A DNA stretch of 7,208 nucleotides, taken from Acidobacteriota bacterium (GTDB lineage: Bacteria; Acidobacteriota; UBA890). Each line of letters begins with the position of its first letter. Position 1 is the first letter of the stretch. The translations under genes were made by a program, and so were the position numbers. Shown piece after piece: positions 1-6,071 of the stretch. The notes below the pieces were generated by a model. That model made no database searches. It was not told the DNA's origin and saw nothing but the letters and a program-made list of their open reading frames with translations. Location: NCBI GenBank assembly GCA_030609765.1, contig JAUWTE010000153.1, positions 1 to 7,208 of the forward strand, given 5' to 3'.

Positions 1-1278
1 CAGGTGAAGTCGATCGTCGTTCGCACGGCGGCCGATGGCCACCAGATCCGTGTCGGCGACCTCGGCCGCGTCAGGGCCACCTTCGAGGAGGCCACGACTC
101 TCGCCCGAGCCAATGGCCTTCCAGCCATCAACCTTCACATCGTCAAGCAGCCCGACGGCGACACGATCTCGATCGTCGACCAGGTGGGGGAGATCGTCAA
201 GGAGTTCGAGACCTCGGCACCGGAAGGTGTCGAGTTCTTCATGCTCAATGACGGGTCCACGTGGATCGAGAGCCGCCTGCGCACCATGTACCAGAGCGGT
301 TTGTGGGGCTTGGCGCTCGTGATACTGGTCCTCAACGCCTTCCTGTCGCCCCGCGTCGCCGCCATGACGGCCTTCGGCCTGCCCCTGGCCATCAGCGGTG
401 GGCTGATCGTGCTTTACCTGACCGGTGGCTCGCTGAACATGCTGTCGTTGTTCGCCTTCATTCTGGTGCTCGGCATCTTGGTTGACGACGCCATCATCAT
501 CGCGGAGAACAGCTACCGGTATATGCAGAGGGGCATGGAGCCTGTAGCGGCAACGATCAGGGGCACGAGGGAAGTAACGCTTCCTGTGGTCGGCGGGGTA
601 ACCACGACGATCGCGGCCTTCCTGCCGTTGTTGCTGACCAGTGGCGTAATGGGCGAGTTCCTCGCCATCATTCCCGTCGTCGCGGTGGCATGTCTGGTGG
701 CCTCCCTGTTGGAGGCCCTAGTCATCTTGCCGTCTCACCTGGCGGACTTCTCCCGCAGTACTGCCGAGGCACCGGAACGGCGTGGTACGCCCAGGTGGTT
801 CCGTCGGCTGCGTAAGCGTTACGGCCGCACGGTCAGTGCGGCGATTCGCTATCGCTATGTAACCCTTGGCTTGGTAATCCTTGCCGCAGTCGGGGCGGGC
901 GTCCTGACGACGTTCATGAAGTTCATCTTCTTCGATGAAACCGCGGCCGTGGAGGTCTTGATCAACGTGAAGACCCCGGCTTCGAGCGCCCTCGAGGACA
1001 CCGAGCGGGTCATCCAGCAGGTCGAGGACATTGCACTCCAGTTTCCCCCGGAGGATGTGGAGAGTGTGATCGGCCTGGTGGGACAGTGGCCCTTCAGCAA
1101 CCGCAGATCGGAGTACGGTCCCAACCTGGGCCAGGTAAGAGTTCGCCTGCCGGAGTCACAGGTCTTCGGCGGCCGCGGGCCGCAAATCTATCAAGAATTG
1201 CGCGCGCAGCTGATGGAGTCGGTGGTAGGCGCCGAGAGCATCGAACTGGAGCGCGAATCCGGCGGCCCGCCCGTGTGA
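1..1278 (+). CDS. RND efflux transporter permease, N-terminal-side fragment (5' end off window, ends at premature TGA)
   Basis: Inner-membrane permease of the AcrB/MexF-like RND superfamily, which exports small molecules using the proton gradient as part of a tripartite pump. The frame is open from base 1, so the true start and about 200-250 residues lie upstream; the GTG at 4 is not the start. Numbering from that GTG, residues 1-95 are periplasmic porter domain, about 100-116, 120-140, 145-168, 195-215 and 218-245 are membrane segments, and about 286-305 is the next one before the second periplasmic loop. TM4 carries the RND hallmark GILVDDAIIIAEN with the Asp pair at 161-162, equivalent to AcrB D407/D408. 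The frame ends at TGA 1276-1278, directly after GGPPV, in the middle of the second porter domain; homology continues in the same frame at 1279. As read, the product would lack half of the transporter and should not work. The family is certain; whether the gene is functional is not. Confidence 0.9.
   Translation, partial: QVKSIVVRTAADGHQIRVGDLGRVRATFEEATTLARANGLPAINLHIVKQPDGDTISIVDQVGEIVKEFETSAPEGVEFFMLNDGSTWIESRLRTMYQSGLWGLALVILVLNAFLSPRVAAMTAFGLPLAISGGLIVLYLTGGSLNMLSLFAFILVLGILVDDAIIIAENSYRYMQRGMEPVAATIRGTREVTLPVVGGVTTTIAAFLPLLLTSGVMGEFLAIIPVVAVACLVASLLEALVILPSHLADFSRSTAEAPERRGTPRWFRRLRKRYGRTVSAAIRYRYVTLGLVILAAVGAGVLTTFMKFIFFDETAAVEVLINVKTPASSALEDTERVIQQVEDIALQFPPEDVESVIGLVGQWPFSNRRSEYGPNLGQVRVRLPESQVFGGRGPQIYQELRAQLMESVVGAESIELERESGGPPV
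1276..1278 (+). other. In-frame TGA interrupting the RND permease gene
   Basis: The codons read ggc ggc ccg ccc gtg TGA cgt ccc gtg tac, i.e. GGPPV-stop-RPVYVQV. RND permeases normally have Gly at this place (GPPVGxPV), so one G-to-T change of a GGA codon would explain it. No frameshift is involved, and the frame stays open to 2397. The base after the stop is C, the context known to be weakest for UGA termination in bacteria. Possible causes are a recent nonsense mutation, a sequencing or assembly error, or readthrough. Other genes here use TGA as a normal stop within ATGA overlaps, which argues against a reassigned code. Confidence 0.85.
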
Positions 1279-1284
1279 CGTCCC

Positions 1285-2397
1285 GTGTACGTTCAGGTTC
1301 TCGGAGAGGAAATCGACGTCCTGCGGCAGATTGCCACCGAGATCAAGGACTTTCTCGCCACCGTCGACGGAGTCCACGATGTCAGCGACAGCTTCATGGA
1401 GGGTAAGGACGAGATACGCGTCATTACCGATGAGGACCGCACCGCCCTCTACGGCCTCTCTGTCGACAGTATCGGGCGCGCTGTGCGCACGGCCATGGAT
1501 GGCACTGTCGTCGCCACTGTGCAGGAGGAAGACGAGGACATCGACGTCCGCGTCCGTTACCTTCCCGAGTATCGCCGCAACCTGGATGACGTCGCGAGCT
1601 TGCGCATCTCGACCACCAGCGGCGACCTCGTCCCCCTCGGCAGCATCGCCAGCCTGCGCCGTACGCGCGGCTACGGTCGCATCGACAGGGAAAGCCGCGA
1701 ACGGGTGATCTCGGTGAGCGCTGACGTCGACACCGAGGTCATCACTTCGGTGGAGGCGAATGCCTTGGTGGCTGAGCAGTTCATGGACGTCAGCGAGCGT
1801 TACCCCGGTTACTTCCTCGACTTCGCCGGCGAGGCCGAGGAAACGGATGAGAGCATGTCGTCACTCTTCAAGGCCTTCGCCATCGCCCTGCTGGTGATTT
1901 ACGCCATTCTCGGAGCGATCTTCCGCAGCTTTGCTCAGCCGTTCGTCGTTCTTTTCGCTATCCCCTTCAGCCTCATCGGAGTGGTCACCGGATTCTTCAT
2001 CATGGGTGAGTCATTGACCTTCATGTCGTTGTTCGGGGTCATCGCGTTGACCGGTGTCGTGGTCAACGACTCGCTCCTGCTCGTGCACTTCATCAATGAA
2101 GCACGTGCCAGGGGTGTGCCCTTGGTGCACGCCGTGGCCCTCAGCGCCAAGCGCCGCTTTCGTCCCGTCATGCTGACGACCCTGAGCACCATCGCCGGCG
2201 TTCTGCCGCTGTCGCTCGTGAGCACCGGCCAGGCCGCGTGGTTGTCACCCATGGCCAAGGCGATTGTGTGGGGCTTGTCGGTCTCGACTGTCCTGACCCT
2301 ACTGCTGGTGCCGGCCCTCTACCTCATCAACGAGGACCTCCGGCAGTGGGTAGGCCGCCTGCTCGGCAGGGCCAGCGAAGCCGACGCCCAAGCGTAA
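1285..2397 (+). CDS. RND efflux transporter permease, C-terminal half (same frame, downstream of TGA)
   Basis: Continuation of the same RND permease. The formal start is GTG 1285, but homology resumes at 1279, and the bases before this GTG show no Shine-Dalgarno sequence, so it is probably not an independent gene. Numbering from GTG, residues 1-185 form the rest of the second periplasmic porter/docking region, with a typical GVHDVSDSFMEGKDEIRV stretch at 29-46. Membrane segments lie at about 194-213, 218-240, 247-268, 297-315 and 325-347. TM10 reads GVVVNDSLLLV (257-267): where AcrB has Lys940 this protein has Val, followed by Asn261-Asp262, so its proton relay differs from AcrB. The RFRPVMLTTLSTIAGVLPL motif at 291-309 is the conserved TM11 signature. 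The protein ends with a short hydrophilic tail at TAA 2395-2397. If UGA 1276 is read through or is an error, both parts make one normal permease. Confidence 0.88.
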   Translation: MYVQVLGEEIDVLRQIATEIKDFLATVDGVHDVSDSFMEGKDEIRVITDEDRTALYGLSVDSIGRAVRTAMDGTVVATVQEEDEDIDVRVRYLPEYRRNLDDVASLRISTTSGDLVPLGSIASLRRTRGYGRIDRESRERVISVSADVDTEVITSVEANALVAEQFMDVSERYPGYFLDFAGEAEETDESMSSLFKAFAIALLVIYAILGAIFRSFAQPFVVLFAIPFSLIGVVTGFFIMGESLTFMSLFGVIALTGVVVNDSLLLVHFINEARARGVPLVHAVALSAKRRFRPVMLTTLSTIAGVLPLSLVSTGQAAWLSPMAKAIVWGLSVSTVLTLLLVPALYLINEDLRQWVGRLLGRASEADAQA

Positions 2398-2412
2398 CGA
2401 GACGAAGACAAT

Positions 2413-2443
2413 GCGGCCGGCGGGGGGAGACCCCACCGGCCGC
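2413..2443. terminator. GC-rich hairpin between convergent genes, probable bidirectional terminator
   Basis: The left arm GCGGCCGG (2413-2420) pairs perfectly with CCGGCCGC (2436-2443). After one mismatch, GGGG (2422-2425) pairs with CCCC (2431-2434), leaving a five-base loop. It starts 16 bases after the RND stop codon and lies 28 bases from the stop of the opposing peptidase gene, which is where a shared terminator is expected. No T-run follows on either strand, so it is not a textbook intrinsic terminator; it could act with Rho or protect mRNA 3' ends. Confidence 0.6.
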
Positions 2444-2470
2444 AGGATTGTACCGAGGTACCCAAGCTAG

Positions 2471-5263
2471 CTAGTGCGCGCCACCCGGACCCATTCCCCC
2501 GGGTCCTCCCAGACCTGGACGGCGGCGGTTCTGCTCGGAGCTCTGTTCCTCATCCTCGTCCTCTTCTTTCGGCTCCGGTGGCGTCCAGAAGTCCGGCGAT
2601 CCCGCGGCGTTCGCGGCCACATCACCGTGGAAGAGGGCGGCGTTGAATAGAATCCTGAAGTTGCCGAATGGCTGGGCACGCCACTGCGGGCGGGCGCCCA
2701 GCAGAATCACGTGGCCCTCGCCGAGCTCCACGTCGAGAGCGGAAGCGTAACCCTGCAGGTATTCCTCACCACGCAGGAAGCCCGACAGAAGCGGGGAGCC
2801 ATGCTCCGCGTACTTGGCCAGCACCGTACCCTCGAAGCCCTCCTTGGTGGTGAATACCGGACCGCGGCCGACCACGACCTTGGCCCGTTCGGGCATGCCC
2901 GTCATGACCGGGTGGGAGGGATCGACGATCATCTCGAGGATGGCGCCACCAAGGAAGTAGTCGCTGCGGCTGACTCCCTCGATCGCGTTCTCGACGGGTA
3001 GGTTGAACTGTTCAACGGCGAACATGCTGCTGTTGTTGATACACACCAGCGTGCCACCACCGCTGACGAAGTCTTCGAGGTGGCGAACTCCCATCCGACC
3101 GATGCCACCGGCATAGCGAGGCGGAACACTGCCCTTCTGGTTCCCGTTGAGGATGGTGTTGGCACCGTAGTCAGCGAAGATGATCACGTCGAAGCGCGAA
3201 TCAAGATCGCCCGCGGCCACGTCGAAGTTGCGGATCGTGACAGGCTCAAAGCCGTAGATCTCTAGCAGCCAGCGCGTCCAACCCTCGTCGATGTTGCCGC
3301 CCCATGGCCGGTACAGCGCCACACGAGGCCGTGAGATGCGTGTGCCGGAGGCCGAGCCACGCTCAGCCTGTAGCGCCAAGTCGGAGACCATCGTTTGGAT
3401 AGCGTCGGCACCCACGCCGCTGATCACGTACTTGCCACTGGTGCCCGGCTCACCGTCGGCACCGGCAGTGCCAGGCCTGTACTGCACCGTGCCGCCACTC
3501 GCCCAGGCCTTCTGGATGGCACGGAAGGAGTTATTCTGTGCCGCATCGACGATCAGGGCGGAGCCGGAGCCACTCGCTGAGCCGGTGGGCGGAACGATGG
3601 CCGCCGCGAGCGGGTTGCTGTCGAATCCAATGCCGGGCACGCTGTCGAACTCGGCACCCTCGCCGGGATCAGCGTCCCAAGCCACTTCCCCGCCTTCGAG
3701 CTTCTGCATGGTCCCGCGCACCGCGTCCGTCAGCGGCGTGGCCGCTTCGATCACTCGCACGTCCATCTGGTACGGCAGGGTCCAGCCGGAGACGTCGTAG
3801 GGCGTGTCGATTTCACCACCAGCGCCGAGGATTTCCGGATACTCCTGGACGTCGAAAAGCTGCAGCGTGAAGTTGGCGAACGGCTGGTCCATGGGAATAA
3901 CCCAGGTACCGGCCGGATAGGTAATGCCCTCGTGCGTGGCCTCTTTGGTGAGCTGGTGAACCTCGATGCCGTTGAAGGCCAGGCGCCGCAACATTTCCAC
4001 GGCCGCCACAGGGTCGCGCTGATCCTGTGGAATAAAATACGCGTACGGTGGGTCCTGGGTGAACTGGTCGATGACGTCGCGACCCGCCTGGTAGCGGTTG
4101 TACAGAACGTCGTACTTGTACTTGGCGGCGAAGTCGAGCACCGACATCGATGCCGTGTGGCAGTACTCGACAGCGTCACGCAGGCGCCACCACCCACCCT
4201 GCCATGGGCTGGCATAGAGCGACTCGGGGCGGAGCTGGTTGCGCGGCGAGGGAAACTCGCGCACCGAGTAGAAGCGCGGAGTGGCGTAGCCGACGCCTGC
4301 CGTTTCGGTCAGGAACGAGGCGACGTTGTGGAAGCTGTGGGCATGATCGAGGAATCCCGGGTACCAGTCATCGAAACCCGTACCCATGTGCATCGCACCC
4401 GGCTGACCCCTCTCCTCCAGCGCCTGCGCCATCGACATACCCATCAGGTTCACCGTCCTCCACATCAACGGGTGGACATGCGGTGCGATTGGCTCGGCGA
4501 AGGGCGGGATCCAAATGCGAGTCGGGAACGGCGAGGTCTGGTGATGGTTGTAGAGGAGTTGCGGCTCCCAATCGCGCACAACCCGGGTGACGACGCGCGA
4601 CTCGATCTGGTTGATCATGTAGCCGTCGCGGTTGTTGTCGTGCCCGATGTACTTCTGGTACAGCTCCGGCGTCCGCGACATCTCGAACGGAGTGCCCAGG
4701 TTGGAGTTGTACCACTCCGAGATCATGTTCTGGCCATCCGGGTTCAGCGAGAACCACAACATCGTGATGACGTTGTCGAGAATGGCCTGGATTTCCGGAT
4801 CGTCGTCGCCGGTGAGAAGGGTATAGGCGAGCAGAGGTGTGTGCTGGTGGCCGGCCACCTCGGTCGAGTGCAAGCCACCGTCCACATGAGCGATGGCCTT
4901 GCCTTCGACGGCGAGCTGCCGCGCTTCCGCATCGGTCAAGCCCTCGGGATGGGCAAGCCTCATGGCGATCTCTCGATAGTGATCGAGATTGGCCAGGTTC
5001 TCGGGCGACGAGATGATGGCGATATACCAGTCGAGGCCCAGGCTAGTCTGCCCGATTTTGATGAGCTCGAGCTTGTCGCTGGCGGCGTCGAGAGCCTGAA
5101 AGTACCGCAAAGACTCGTCGTATGAGGCCAGATAGAAATCTGATCCGACTGCCCTACCGAGGATCGACTCGGTTGTCGGGATACCCTGTTGGCCCAGCGA
5201 CGGCATGGCAATGGCCAGCAGCGCCAGAACTATCAGGAAGGAACGACCCAAGAGGTTGCGCAT
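2471..5263 (-). CDS. Secreted M14-family zinc carboxypeptidase with C-terminal amidotransferase-like domain
   Basis: Zn-dependent peptidase of the M14 family, likely acting in the periplasm or outside the cell. Residues 1-24 form a signal peptide: basic start, hydrophobic core LIVLALLAIAM, and cleavage probably near SLG-QQ. The catalytic domain spans about 40-390. Zinc ligands are predicted as H132 and E135 in GGLHSTE and a His of YNHHQT (240-241); the catalytic Glu is probably E320 in FLTETAG. NPDGQN (174-179) and GHDNNRDGYM (207-216) are also typical of the family. A linker of about 400-640 follows, then an alpha/beta domain of about 645-880 resembling class I amidotransferase/ThuA folds, starting RPRVALYRPWGG and including LEDFVSGGGTLV. 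I see no GxCxG nucleophile elbow there, so it is probably non-catalytic. The tail is acidic (899-910), then RRR, then Gly/Pro/Met-rich. At 930 residues it is far longer than a single-domain carboxypeptidase. A GAGG sequence six bases before the ATG supports the start. The substrate is unknown. Confidence 0.9.
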   Translation of the reverse strand: MRNLLGRSFLIVLALLAIAMPSLGQQGIPTTESILGRAVGSDFYLASYDESLRYFQALDAASDKLELIKIGQTSLGLDWYIAIISSPENLANLDHYREIAMRLAHPEGLTDAEARQLAVEGKAIAHVDGGLHSTEVAGHQHTPLLAYTLLTGDDDPEIQAILDNVITMLWFSLNPDGQNMISEWYNSNLGTPFEMSRTPELYQKYIGHDNNRDGYMINQIESRVVTRVVRDWEPQLLYNHHQTSPFPTRIWIPPFAEPIAPHVHPLMWRTVNLMGMSMAQALEERGQPGAMHMGTGFDDWYPGFLDHAHSFHNVASFLTETAGVGYATPRFYSVREFPSPRNQLRPESLYASPWQGGWWRLRDAVEYCHTASMSVLDFAAKYKYDVLYNRYQAGRDVIDQFTQDPPYAYFIPQDQRDPVAAVEMLRRLAFNGIEVHQLTKEATHEGITYPAGTWVIPMDQPFANFTLQLFDVQEYPEILGAGGEIDTPYDVSGWTLPYQMDVRVIEAATPLTDAVRGTMQKLEGGEVAWDADPGEGAEFDSVPGIGFDSNPLAAAIVPPTGSASGSGSALIVDAAQNNSFRAIQKAWASGGTVQYRPGTAGADGEPGTSGKYVISGVGADAIQTMVSDLALQAERGSASGTRISRPRVALYRPWGGNIDEGWTRWLLEIYGFEPVTIRNFDVAAGDLDSRFDVIIFADYGANTILNGNQKGSVPPRYAGGIGRMGVRHLEDFVSGGGTLVCINNSSMFAVEQFNLPVENAIEGVSRSDYFLGGAILEMIVDPSHPVMTGMPERAKVVVGRGPVFTTKEGFEGTVLAKYAEHGSPLLSGFLRGEEYLQGYASALDVELGEGHVILLGARPQWRAQPFGNFRILFNAALFHGDVAANAAGSPDFWTPPEPKEEDEDEEQSSEQNRRRPGLGGPGGMGPGGAH

Positions 5264-5269
5264 GACCTA

Positions 5270-5273
5270 CCTC
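5270..5273 (-). promoter_or_regulatory. Ribosome binding site of the M14 peptidase gene
   Basis: Reading the minus strand, GTGAGGTAGGTC directly precedes the ATG; the GAGG core sits six bases upstream of it. This fixes the start at 5263, where the signal peptide also begins. Confidence 0.65.
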
Positions 5274-5346
5274 ACTAGCTGTGCTCGTGCAGCAAGACGT
5301 TGGCCCTGTCAACCGATCTGAATGGGCAGATGGCGGGGGCGGGAAT

Positions 5347-5366
5347 CGCGGACCGCCGGGTCCGCG
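5347..5366. repeat. Perfect 8-bp inverted repeat in the divergent intergenic region
   Basis: CGCGGACC (5347-5354) is followed by the four-base loop GCCG and its exact complement GGTCCGCG (5359-5366). If the peptidase promoter proposed at 5386-5414 is right, this hairpin would form close to the 5' end of that mRNA, where it could stabilise the message or serve as a regulator site. On the plus strand it is followed by AAAA, not T, so it does not look like a terminator for that strand; on the minus strand no T-run follows either. Confidence 0.5.
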
Positions 5367-5385
5367 AAAACATACGCACGCATCC

Positions 5386-5414
5386 TATATAGATCCGTAG
5401 CGCCGCAGTTGCAA
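5386..5414 (-). promoter_or_regulatory. Candidate sigma-70-type promoter for the M14 peptidase gene
   Basis: On the minus strand TTGCAA (5414-5409) and TATATA (5391-5386) are separated by exactly 17 bases. Each matches the -35 and -10 consensus at four of six positions. The AT-rich -10 stands out in this GC-rich region. Transcription would start near 5379, giving a leader of about 115 bases that contains the perfect hairpin at 5347-5366. Predicted from pattern only. Confidence 0.45.
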
Positions 5415-5438
5415 GCGACCCGCCGGTCGGGATCGCAA
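5409..5438. repeat. Imperfect dyad overlapping the -35 box, possible operator
   Basis: GCGACCCG (5415-5422) pairs with CGGG-A-TCGC (5428-5436) with one bulged base around CCGGT. The flanks TTGC (5409-5412) and GCAA (5435-5438) are also complementary, though out of register with the core. The dyad covers the proposed -35 box of the peptidase promoter and lies just upstream of the plus-strand -10 candidate. It could bind a regulator of one or both genes, but such dyads also arise by chance in GC-rich DNA. Confidence 0.3.
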
Positions 5439-5452
5439 GGTAACCGGTGCTG

Positions 5453-5458
5453 TAGAAT
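5453..5458 (+). promoter_or_regulatory. Candidate -10 box for the DUF2007 gene
   Basis: TAGAAT matches the TATAAT consensus at five of six positions and lies 47 bases before the ATG at 5506. No convincing -35 box is seen 16-18 bases upstream, where the sequence is GC-rich and part of the imperfect dyad. An activator-dependent promoter is possible; the call is weak. Confidence 0.3.
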
Positions 5459-5487
5459 GCCCAAACGCGAGCAAAATCGTGCAGGAC

Positions 5488-5494
5488 AGAGGAG
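5488..5494 (+). promoter_or_regulatory. Ribosome binding site deciding the DUF2007 start
   Basis: AGAGGAG precedes ATG 5506 by 11 bases. The spacing is slightly long, but it is the only good site nearby. The in-frame GTG at 5479 lies upstream of it and has no such sequence, so the ATG is preferred. Confidence 0.6.
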
Positions 5495-5505
5495 ATTGGC
5501 GCCGT

Positions 5506-5751
5506 ATGGAAGATCAAGAAAGCAGCTGGGTTGCCCTTCGCACCGTGGCCTCCGAGGAGGAGGCGATCTTCATGCAGGGGATGCTCGAGGCAGAGGGAAT
5601 TCCCTGCACACTGGAATCACTGAAGTATCACGCTGAGCCAGTGAACCTCGGCATGCTCAGCGAGATCCGTGTCTACGTAATGGAGACCGACCTGCAGCGC
5701 GCCCAAGAGCTCCTCACCGCTGCCACCGAGCAAGACCCCTCCGCGGGCTAA
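5506..5751 (+). CDS. DUF2007-family small protein
   Basis: An 81-residue cytosolic protein resembling DUF2007 (PF09413), a small domain described as a putative prokaryotic signal-transducing protein; its biochemical role is not established. The family pattern is visible: an opening strand (SWVALRTVAS), a helix with the characteristic EEEAIFMQGMLEAEGIPC (about 17-34), a variable loop, the strand EIRVYVMETD, and a closing helix LQRAQELLTAA. There is no signal peptide or membrane segment. The start is the ATG at 5506; the longer GTG start at 5479 would add nine residues (MQDRGDWRR) and lacks a ribosome site. The gene is divergent from the peptidase and convergent with ybjQ, and its TAA stop overlaps the ybjQ stop codon, so no terminator fits between them. 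Confidence 0.75.
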   Translation: MEDQESSWVALRTVASEEEAIFMQGMLEAEGIPCTLESLKYHAEPVNLGMLSEIRVYVMETDLQRAQELLTAATEQDPSAG

Positions 5752-6071
5752 TCCTCGTCGGCCAGAGTCACCGCGGTGCCGTAAACCAGGATCTCAGCGA
5801 CGTTCGACATGATGTAGGAGGTGCCGAACCGGATACTGATCACACCATTGGCCCCCAGCGCCCGTGCCTCGTCGACCATCCGATCGAGCGCCTGCTCGCG
5901 GGCCTCAGCCATCATCTTCGTGTAGTCGCTGATCTCACCGCCGACCAGGCTGCGGAGCCCCGCCATGACGTCGCGCCCGACATGCCGGGCGCGCAGTGTA
6001 TTTCCGCGCACGAGCCCGAGGGTCGCGATGGTGGGCCTGTGTGCTACGTGTTCCGAGGTTGTCACGATCAT
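5748..6071 (-). CDS. YbjQ / UPF0145 family protein
   Basis: A 107-residue protein of the YbjQ/UPF0145 family (PF01906), sometimes labelled heavy-metal-binding domain; its function is not firmly known and the E. coli homologue is YbjQ. The family signatures are present in order: the N-terminal MIVTTSE, the strand LGLVRGNTLRARHVGRDVMAGLRSLVGGE (about 18-46), the helix YTKMMAEAREQALDRMVDEARALGANGVI (50-78), and a C-terminal strand VAEILVYGTAV. Length is normal for the family. It is third in a minus-strand operon: its ATG overlaps the TGA of the anti-sigma gene (ATGA at 6071-6068), and GAGAGG lies seven bases before the ATG. The coupling suggests it is made together with the sigma/anti-sigma pair. 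No membrane segment is seen, so it should be cytosolic. Confidence 0.88.
   Translation of the reverse strand: MIVTTSEHVAHRPTIATLGLVRGNTLRARHVGRDVMAGLRSLVGGEISDYTKMMAEAREQALDRMVDEARALGANGVISIRFGTSYIMSNVAEILVYGTAVTLADED

Noticed and set aside
1276..1278. UGA recoded as glycine (as in Gracilibacteria/SR1) because it falls on a conserved Gly.
   Set aside because: The sigma and anti-sigma genes end in TGA at exact ATGA overlaps with the next start, the GC content is high, and no other internal TGA is seen in the window's genes.
1277..1320. Two GACGTC copies (1277-1282 and 1315-1320) that could pair just after the TGA, as a SECIS-like or readthrough hairpin.
   Set aside because: GACGTC is its own complement, so any two copies look like a stem; the loop is 32 bases, and the position is a conserved Gly, not a redox Cys/Sec site.
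1279..2397. A natural split RND transporter made of two separate subunits.
   Set aside because: There is no ribosome site before GTG 1285, the break falls inside a conserved porter-domain strand and not at a domain boundary, and both parts are in the same frame with only the stop codon and two further codons between the TGA and that GTG.
3932..5125. A 397-codon plus-strand open frame opposite the M14 peptidase.
   Set aside because: It lies wholly antisense to a gene with a signal peptide and intact zinc-site motifs, its translation is rich in Arg/Val/His with no recognisable domain, and such long shadows are usual in GC-rich genes.
5479..5505. A longer DUF2007 protein starting at GTG 5479.
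   Set aside because: No Shine-Dalgarno sequence precedes it, and the AGAGGAG at 5488-5494 lies inside the extension and fits ATG 5506.
5275..5517. An 80-codon minus-strand frame filling the divergent intergenic region.
   Set aside because: It has no recognisable domain, overlaps the DUF2007 start and its ribosome site, and its composition looks like chance GC-rich translation.
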